The position numbers and the translations under genes are program-made. 6,475 nt of DNA from assembly GCA_958415245.1 (NCBI GenBank), contig CATYYP010000106.1, forward strand, positions 1 to 6,475, read 5' to 3'. Position 1 is the stretch's first letter. The number at the start of each line of letters is the position of its first letter. The notes below the pieces were generated by a model that saw nothing but the letters and a program-made list of their open reading frames with translations, ran no database searches and was not told the DNA's origin. This DNA comes from Schaalia odontolytica (lineage in GTDB: Bacteria > Actinomycetota > Actinomycetes > Actinomycetales > Actinomycetaceae). Shown here piece after piece: positions 1 to 6,475 of this stretch.

Positions 1-2
1 GG

Positions 3-83
3 CCACAAGCAACGCCGCCCACCGGCACACACAGCGGCCGGGGCCTCCGGCGCCCGGAACACCAGCGGCACCACAAGCAACGC
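3..83. repeat. 13-bp direct repeat CCACAAGCAACGC (3-15 and 71-83)
   Basis: Two identical 13-base copies lie 68 bases apart in the non-coding stretch beyond asd. On the minus strand each reads GCGTTGCTTGTGG and each comes just after a GC-rich, hairpin-prone segment (85-118 for the right copy; a weaker GCCGC/GCGGC pairing for the left copy). This suggests tandem terminator tails, but chance is possible in such GC-rich DNA. All frames across positions 1-117 are open only because stop codons are rare at this GC content. I see no start with a ribosome binding site and no recognisable protein here. Confidence 0.5.
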
Positions 84-118
84 AAACGCGCGGCAGCCCG
101 AGAGGGCCGCCGCGCGTT
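84..118 (-). terminator. Intrinsic-type terminator downstream of asd
   Basis: The arms AACGCGCGGC (85-94) and GCCGCGCGTT (109-118) pair perfectly over 10 bp. Inside them GCCC (96-99) and GGGC (104-107) add 4 bp around a four-base loop, with one A/C mismatch at 95/108. On the minus strand the stem starts 19 bases after the asd stop and is followed by TTTGCGTTGCTTG, a T-enriched tail without a pure run of T. A strong stem with a degenerate tail is common in actinobacteria. It most likely ends the lysC-asd transcript. Confidence 0.75.
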
Positions 119-137
119 CACGCAGTCAGTGGAACAC

Positions 138-2646
<2,509 letters not shown>

Positions 2647-2690
2647 TAGAGCCTCATTTCTATCTGTACGTGCCGATTCGCACGCCTTCG

Positions 2691-2706
2691 GGTGGCGCAC
2701 GCCACC
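2691..2706. repeat. Perfect 16-bp palindrome in the lysC leader
   Basis: GGTGGCGCACGCCACC is an inverted repeat of two 7-base arms around a CA centre. It ends 45 bases before the lysC GTG start. If the -10 box at 2713-2718 is real, the transcription start falls at its edge near 2706. It could be an operator for a dimeric repressor or a hairpin at the 5' end of the lysC mRNA. No T tract follows, so a terminator is unlikely. Confidence 0.5.
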
Positions 2707-2712
2707 ACAACA

Positions 2713-2718
2713 ATCCTA
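2713..2718 (-). promoter_or_regulatory. Candidate -10 box (TAGGAT) for lysC-asd
   Basis: On the minus strand TAGGAT fits the actinobacterial TAnnnT pattern and would place transcription start near 2706, giving a leader of about 60 bases before the lysC GTG. I see no good -35 at the usual spacing. Elsewhere in the 222-base gap between the kinase stop and lysC I find only the palindrome at 2691-2706 and the hairpin at 2838-2860. No lysine riboswitch is recognisable. Confidence 0.35.
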
Positions 2719-2837
2719 CGGCCCGCCAGGCATCGCGCCGCGAAAGACCGGCATGTGGGCGCAGGTGACATGGGACGCGCCGGGGCGACCCAGGCCACAC
2801 AGCCCTCGAATGCCCGGAATTGCAACGATCCTGATCA

Positions 2838-2860
2838 GCGCACGAAAGCTTCGTCCGCGC
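2838..2860 (-). terminator. Hairpin just after the histidine kinase gene
   Basis: ACGAA (2842-2846) pairs with TTCGT (2850-2854) around a three-base loop. Flanking GCGC (2838-2841) and GCGC (2857-2860) extend the stem across a two-base CC bulge. It begins eight bases after the kinase stop on the minus strand. There is no T run afterwards, so it may be a weak or factor-assisted terminator or a 3'-end stabiliser that separates the two-component operon from lysC. Confidence 0.4.
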
Positions 2861-2868
2861 AGGCGTGC

Positions 2869-4434
2869 TCAGGCGGCGGGAAATGTCACGTCGATGACGG
2901 TGCCCTTCTCAGAGTCAACCAGCCGCACGGACCCACCCATCGCGCGGGCGAGCGACTCGACGATCGACATTCCCAGGCCCGAGGAGCCGTGGCCGTCGCG
3001 CGTCCGCGAGGAGTCGCCGCGCACGAAACGGTCGAACACGCGGTCGCGGATCTCGGCCGGGATGCCGGGACCGTCGTCCGCGACGCGCAGGGTCACCATG
3101 GACGAGGCCGGGGCTCCCTTCGCAGGTTCCGCCCCCTGGGGTGTACGGGTCAGAGAGACGGTCACGCGCGTGCCGGCGGGCGTGTGCACGCGAGCGTTCG
3201 CGAGGAGGTTCGTAAGGATCTGGCGCAGGGCCGCCTCGTCGCCGAGGACTTGCGCGTCGACTGCCTCGCCGAGCTCCCACGCATGGTCGGGAGCGACCAC
3301 GTGAGCGTCTGACAGGGCGTCCAGTATCAGCGGGATAACGTCGACATTCTCCCGTTTGAGGGCGCGGTCTCCGTCCAGGCGCGCCAGCGTCAGCATCTCC
3401 TCCACGAGGGATGCCATCCGCGCCCCCTCCGAGGAGATGCGCTCGAGCGCCTGGGTCCGGGACGCCTCGTCAATGTCGCGTCGCGCGAGCTGCGCGTAGC
3501 CCTGCACGGAGGCCAGCGGCGTGCGCAGCTCGTGCGAGGCGTCGGCGACAAACTGGCGCAGCTTAGCCTCGCTGCGGGCGCGGCGCTCCATGCCGTCTTC
3601 AACCGCGTCGATCATCGAGTTCAGGGCCCCCGCGACGTCGGCTACCTCGACGGGGCCGGAGGTGGCCTCCTCGCCGACGCGGGTCAGCTCCTCGGCGTCG
3701 TCAGCCAAATCGCGTCTCGCGATGTCAGCGGCTGCCGCACGAACCACGCCGAGCGGGCGCAGCTCGCGGCGCACCCACGCGCGGCCGGCGAAGCCCGCCG
3801 CGATGGCGACGACGAGGGACAAACCAACCTCGACCACCACAAGCATCAGGACCACATCATCAACGCTGTCCATCTGCACGCCGACAAGGACCGTCTTGCC
3901 GTCGACGACCTGGGAGGTCGCCCGGAACGTGCCCAGCTCTTTGAGGCGCACGGTATGCGGGGCACCATCGGTGGGCACATGCGCCAGGATGTCCAACGCG
4001 GGCTCATTCAAGTAGGTCACCGAGAAGTTCGAGACGACCGCACCGGCCGCCTGCCCATCCTCGCTCACGTACTGGAGTGTGCCCTCGGCGATGCCGGAAC
4101 CGCCAAACCCGGGCCCCGTGGGGCCGCCGGGGACAACAGGTCCACCGGGACGAGGCGCACGCCCACCCGACTGCGGGACCGCTCGGGCACCAGCATCATC
4201 AGAATCGTCGTCGTCGGAATTACCATCCGCATCGACCTCATCGTCCGGCGCGTCCTCAACATCCAGATGCTCACCCGCACGCTCGGAGAGACGGTGGAGC
4301 TCAGAGTCCATGTTGCCGAGCATCCAGGAGCGCATCACCAGGGTGGACGCGGCGACCATGACGATGAGCGCGAGCGCGACGCACGCAGCCAGAGCACGCG
4401 AGAGACGCCCGGCGAGGGAACGCCGTCGCGTCAC
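2869..4434 (-). CDS. Sensor histidine kinase, TcrY/TrcS-like
   Basis: This membrane sensor would autophosphorylate on histidine and pass the phosphate to the regulator encoded just upstream. The 521 residues show, in order: a basic cytoplasmic N-terminus (1-10); membrane segment 1 at about 11-34; an extracellular part at about 35-193; membrane segment 2 at about 194-217; a HAMP-like linker at about 218-280; the phospho-acceptor H301 in ASHELRTPLASVQGYAQLA; and the ATPase domain with N-box N409/N413, G1 box DDGPGIP (453-459), F-box FDRFVRGD (467-474) and G2 box SSGLGMS (484-490). All catalytic boxes are intact. The extracellular part has an unusual acidic run at about 56-80, then a Pro/Gly-rich spacer at about 89-113, ahead of a normal-looking folded domain. 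The start is the GTG at 4434, overlapping the regulator's TGA (GTGA), with GGGAG five bases upstream; translation is probably coupled. The signal sensed is unknown. Confidence 0.93.
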   Translation of the reverse strand: MTRRRSLAGRLSRALAACVALALIVMVAASTLVMRSWMLGNMDSELHRLSERAGEHLDVEDAPDDEVDADGNSDDDDSDDAGARAVPQSGGRAPRPGGPVVPGGPTGPGFGGSGIAEGTLQYVSEDGQAAGAVVSNFSVTYLNEPALDILAHVPTDGAPHTVRLKELGTFRATSQVVDGKTVLVGVQMDSVDDVVLMLVVVEVGLSLVVAIAAGFAGRAWVRRELRPLGVVRAAAADIARRDLADDAEELTRVGEEATSGPVEVADVAGALNSMIDAVEDGMERRARSEAKLRQFVADASHELRTPLASVQGYAQLARRDIDEASRTQALERISSEGARMASLVEEMLTLARLDGDRALKRENVDVIPLILDALSDAHVVAPDHAWELGEAVDAQVLGDEAALRQILTNLLANARVHTPAGTRVTVSLTRTPQGAEPAKGAPASSMVTLRVADDGPGIPAEIRDRVFDRFVRGDSSRTRDGHGSSGLGMSIVESLARAMGGSVRLVDSEKGTVIDVTFPAA

Positions 4435-5141
4435 TGGGGCTCCCGCATGATGTAGCCGGCGCCGCGCACCGTGCGAATAAGGGCCGGTCGATCCGCGTCG
4501 ATCTTCTTACGCAGGTACGAAATGTACAGCTCGACAACATTCACCTGGCCCCCGAAGTCGTAGCTCCACACGGCGTCCAAAATCTTCTGCTTGGACAGCA
4601 CGATTCCAACGTTTTCCATGAGATACCGGAGCAATTCGAACTCAGTGTTCGTTAACGTGATTTCTTCCCCGCCACGGCGCACATCGTGCGAGCCCACATC
4701 GAGGGTCAGATCGGCGACCTGCAGGACCGTCGAGGCCGCCTGCTGAGTGCGCCCAGCCCGGCGCAGCAGCGCCTCCACACGAGCCGCCACCTCGTCCAGA
4801 TCGAAAGGCTTCGTTACGTAATCGTCCGCGCCCGCGCGCAAGCCCTGCACTCGATCCGCGACCGCGTCGCGCGCGGTGAGGAACAAGACCGGCAGCTCCG
4901 GATCGCGAGCGCGCAGGCGCTCCAGCGTCTCCAGGCCATCCATGCGCGGCATCTGCACGTCGAGGATCACGACATCCGGGTGGAAGCTCGTCGCCTTCGC
5001 CAGCGCGTCCAGCCCGTCCTTCGCCGTGGCCGTCTCCCAGCCCTCGTGGCGCAAGGCCTGCGAGAGCAGGTCCGCCAGCATCGCCTCGTCGTCAACAACC
5101 AGCACTCGGGGCGCGCCTGAGCTCGCCTGGGTCGCCATCAT
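4431..5141 (-). CDS. OmpR/PhoB-family response regulator, TcrX-like
   Basis: This cytoplasmic DNA-binding regulator should receive phosphate from the adjacent kinase. The 236 residues comprise a receiver domain (about 12-128) with acidic pair D17/D18, phospho-acceptor D61 in VILDVQMP, T89 in LFLTA and K111 in VTKPF. A winged-helix effector follows (about 139-234), with LTNTEFELLRYL (163-174), recognition-helix region NVVELYISYLRKKID (201-215) and the C-terminal hairpin RTVRGAGYIMRE (223-234). From memory it is closest to mycobacterial TcrX, especially in WSYDFGGQVNVVELYISYL. Two adjacent ATG codons (5141 and 5138) follow the strong Shine-Dalgarno GAGGAGG (5144-5150); the second has the better spacing, so the start could be 5138. 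It shares a 4-base overlap with the kinase gene. A direct repeat upstream may be its own binding site. Confidence 0.95.
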   Translation of the reverse strand: MMATQASSGAPRVLVVDDEAMLADLLSQALRHEGWETATAKDGLDALAKATSFHPDVVILDVQMPRMDGLETLERLRARDPELPVLFLTARDAVADRVQGLRAGADDYVTKPFDLDEVAARVEALLRRAGRTQQAASTVLQVADLTLDVGSHDVRRGGEEITLTNTEFELLRYLMENVGIVLSKQKILDAVWSYDFGGQVNVVELYISYLRKKIDADRPALIRTVRGAGYIMREPQ

Positions 5142-5176
5142 GGCCTCCTCGTCTGTCGCAGCGTGGTCCCTACGAT

Positions 5177-5195
5177 TGTGTCACACGTGCGTCAC
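5177..5195. promoter_or_regulatory. Phased direct repeat, possible response-regulator operator
   Basis: TGTGTCAC (5177-5184) and TGCGTCAC (5188-5195) match at seven of eight positions and lie exactly 11 bp apart, one helical turn. OmpR/PhoB-family dimers bind head-to-tail direct repeats with this spacing. The pair lies 36-54 bases upstream of the regulator's first ATG, a natural place for autoregulation. The function is inferred from spacing and location. I see no convincing -35/-10 pair for this operon; on the minus strand CACAAT next to the repeat is only a weak -10 match. Confidence 0.4.
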
Positions 5196-5203
5196 CGACA
5201 GCG

Positions 5204-5222
5204 CGAGGCAGCCACGGCCTCG
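5204..5222 (-). other. Short hairpin after recR
   Basis: CGAGGC (5204-5209) pairs with GCCTCG (5217-5222) around a seven-base loop, with a possible G-T extension. It lies 11 bases past the recR stop on the minus strand. No T run follows, so termination would be weak, and read-through from dnaX-recR into the two-component genes is plausible. Its 5' arm is part of the 12-base element ATCGACGAGGCC (5227-5216), which recurs after lysC. Confidence 0.35.
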
Positions 5223-5233
5223 TCGATAAGAAC

Positions 5234-5827
5234 CTAAAGGCGTCGGCGCCCCTCGAGCGCGCGGCCCAGTGTCACCGAGTCCGCGTACTCCAGGTCGCCG
5301 CCCATGGGCAGGCCCATCGCCAGGCGCGAGGTCTCGACACCCATCGTGGAGAGCATGCGCGCGAGGTAGGCGGCCGTCGCCTCGCCTTCGACGTTCGGGT
5401 TGGTCGCCAGGATGACCTCAGTGACCGTCCCGTCGGCCAGGCGGCTCATGAGCGACGCGATGTTCAGCTGGTCGGGCCCGACCCCGTGAATCGGATCGAT
5501 GACACCGCCGAGGACGTGGTAGCGGCCGCGGAATACGCGCGCGCCCTCGATCGCCTGGATGTCCTTGGGCTCCTGGACGACGCAGATCGCGCTGGGGTCG
5601 CGGCGCACGTCGCGACAGATCGAGCACTCGTCCTCTTCCGTGAGGTTGCCGCAGATGTCGCAGTGACGCACGCGCCCGCGCACGGCGTTGATCGCGTCGA
5701 CGAGGCGCGCGACGTCCTCGGGCTCCGCGTCCAGGACGTGCATGGCCATGCGCTGCGCGGACTTCGGGCCGATGCCCGGCAGCTGCCCGAACTGATCGAT
5801 GAGGTCGGCCAGGGCGCCGTCGTACAT
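5234..5827 (-). CDS. recR: Recombination protein RecR
   Basis: RecR works with RecO (and RecF) to load RecA onto SSB-coated single-stranded DNA during gap repair. The 197 residues are the usual length. The N-terminal helix-hairpin-helix is at [13 protein letters not shown] (16-28). The four-cysteine zinc finger is complete: C56, C59, C68 and C71 in CDIC and CSIC. The Toprim domain spans about 80-175 with E86 in VVQEPKD and the conserved [12 protein letters not shown] (141-152). The C-terminal family signature is [20 protein letters not shown] (172-191). The ATG at 5827 lies one base after the dnaX stop (TGACATG). Its Shine-Dalgarno GAGGGAGG (5836-5843), eight bases upstream, sits inside the last dnaX codons, so the two genes are surely co-transcribed and probably translationally coupled. 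No ybaB/ebfC gene lies between them, unlike the common dnaX-ybaB-recR order. Confidence 0.97.
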   Translation of the reverse strand: MYDGALADLIDQFGQLPGIGPKSAQRMAMHVLDAEPEDVARLVDAINAVRGRVRHCDICGNLTEEDECSICRDVRRDPSAICVVQEPKDIQAIEGARVFRGRYHVLGGVIDPIHGVGPDQLNIASLMSRLADGTVTEVILATNPNVEGEATAAYLARMLSTMGVETSRLAMGLPMGGDLEYADSVTLGRALEGRRRL

Positions 5828-5828
5828 G

Positions 5829-6475
5829 TCAGTATCCTCCCTCGGTCATCTTCTCTTCGATGACGCGTCCGCCGAGGATCTCCAGGACCGCTGCCAGGCC
5901 GATCGTCTGCGAGTTTTCGATATTTTCGTCGTCGATGCTGGCGCTGTCGTCATCGGCCGCGTGGGTGCGGGTCGAGACGGTGGCGGCCTCGCGTTGGGCC
6001 TTCTCGCGCAGGGCGGCCTCGGCGGCGGCGCGTCCGGTCAGCGGCCCGTCGGACGTGTCTGTGGTGTCACGCTGGGCTTCCGGGGCGCCGAATCCGGGCG
6101 CAGGATCCGACGTGGGCGCAGGATCCTGCGTCGGCTCGGGGGCTGCGGCCAGCCAGGCGGGGGCCTGCGCGGGAGTGCTCGGCACCGCACTGATCGGAGT
6201 CACGTCGGCGGGCGCGGAGGACTCGGGCGGAGTCCACGAGTCGGCGCCGTCGTCGAAGTTCACGGACGCTCCCCCGGAGATGACGACCGGGTCTCCCCAG
6301 CCCGTCGGGGTCGACGGGGTGTGCGCGGCGGGCTCGATGGGCGCGTCATCGAAGACGGGGGACGAGGCCGAGGCTGCCTCGGGCTGCACAGGAAAGTCCG
6401 CCGGCTCGTCGGCGGGCTCCGGGTCGCCCGGGTAGCGGAAGACCGTGAAGGAACGCTTGCGCGGAGCCGCGTCAC
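5829..6475 (-). CDS. dnaX: DNA polymerase III gamma/tau subunit, C-terminal part (cut by window end)
   Basis: The frame is open to the right window edge, giving 214 visible C-terminal residues; the 5' end lies outside. DnaX is the clamp-loader ATPase of the replicative polymerase. The conserved ATPase domains are not in view, so the call rests on position directly before recR and on two visible features. One is a long, low-complexity Pro/Ala/Ser/Asp-rich linker (about 6030-6430), typical of actinobacterial DnaX tails. The other is the C-terminal block [20 protein letters not shown] followed by [11 protein letters not shown] (about 5845-5945), which resembles the conserved acidic tail and terminal helix of actinobacterial gamma/tau. 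A GTG at 6389 should not be taken as the gene start: the frame continues upstream with no ribosome binding site there. The stop is TGA at 5829-5831. Confidence 0.82.
   Translation of the reverse strand, partial: DAAPRKRSFTVFRYPGDPEPADEPADFPVQPEAASASSPVFDDAPIEPAAHTPSTPTGWGDPVVISGGASVNFDDGADSWTPPESSAPADVTPISAVPSTPAQAPAWLAAAPEPTQDPAPTSDPAPGFGAPEAQRDTTDTSDGPLTGRAAAEAALREKAQREAATVSTRTHAADDDSASIDDENIENSQTIGLAAVLEILGGRVIEEKMTEGGY
6096..6126. repeat. 13-bp direct repeat within the dnaX linker
   Basis: GGGCGCAGGATCC occurs at 6096-6108 and 6114-6126, exactly 18 bp apart, so the dnaX frame is kept. The repeat encodes the doubled motif in [10 protein letters not shown] within the disordered linker. This looks like a small in-frame duplication, common in low-complexity linkers. 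Confidence 0.7.

Noticed and set aside
2647..2700. Longer aspartokinase N-terminus starting at GTG 2700
   Set aside because: The 18 extra residues (MRHPKACESARTDRNEAL) are unlike the family, lack a ribosome binding site, and would use the mRNA leader and palindrome as coding sequence.
2647..2868. Lysine riboswitch in the lysC leader
   Set aside because: The region upstream is short and shows only simple hairpins; I cannot find the conserved multi-helix core, and known actinobacterial lysC leaders do not usually carry it.
3100..3114. 15-base match GGACGAGGCCGGGGC shared with 1249-1263
   Set aside because: One copy is ordinary coding sequence inside the kinase ATPase domain; a match of this length is plausible by chance in DNA this GC-rich.
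3532..4455. Plus-strand open frame opposite the histidine kinase
   Set aside because: Shadow frame rich in Arg/His/Gly; the opposite strand encodes an intact kinase with all catalytic boxes.
5829..6389. Separate 186-residue gene starting at GTG 6389
   Set aside because: The same frame stays open upstream to the window edge without a ribosome binding site at 6389, so this is the tail of dnaX and not a separate gene.
6260..6475. Minus-strand open frame at the right edge in another frame
   Set aside because: Arg/Ser/Pro-rich shadow of the dnaX linker; the dnaX frame is continuous to the window end and joins the conserved C-terminus.

Overview
The window looks like a chromosomal segment of a high-GC actinobacterium. 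The bases are visibly GC-rich, third codon positions are almost all G or C, and the protein set matches Actinobacteria: an aspartokinase with an internal beta-subunit start, a lysC-asd pair, and a TcrX/TcrY-like two-component pair. An Actinomyces/Schaalia-type organism (Actinomycetaceae) is my best guess, but this rests on general resemblance and no database comparison was possible. There are no rRNA or tRNA genes, insertion sequences, CRISPR arrays or phage genes.

Every real gene lies on the minus strand, so the window reads from right to left. At the right edge is the C-terminal part of dnaX (DNA polymerase III gamma/tau), cut by the window end. One base after its stop comes recR (recombination mediator), whose Shine-Dalgarno sequence lies inside the last dnaX codons. 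A 92-base gap holds a hairpin and a possible 11-bp-phased response-regulator operator. Next is an OmpR/PhoB-type response regulator, overlapping its sensor histidine kinase by 4 bases (GTGA). A 222-base gap follows, with a terminator-like hairpin, a candidate -10 box and a perfect 16-bp palindrome. Then comes lysC (aspartokinase) with an in-frame internal start for the beta subunit. A 145-base gap with a long inverted repeat separates it from asd (aspartate-semialdehyde dehydrogenase). A strong stem-loop follows asd, and the last 84 bases at the left edge show no supportable gene.

Functionally there are three blocks: replication/repair (dnaX-recR), envelope signalling (response regulator plus kinase), and the first two steps of the aspartate pathway (lysC-asd), which feed lysine, diaminopimelate, threonine and methionine synthesis. 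The proximity of recR to lysC-asd is familiar from actinobacteria; the two-component pair between them is the local peculiarity.

I do not see an exotic new system. The points most worth checking are: the internal lysC start with its own ribosome binding site; a 12-bp element placed exactly 6 bases after two different stop codons and forming a hairpin arm each time; the phased direct repeat upstream of the response regulator; the acidic, calcium-loop-like stretch in the sensor domain of the kinase; and a proline in aspartokinase at a position tied to feedback inhibition in Corynebacterium.
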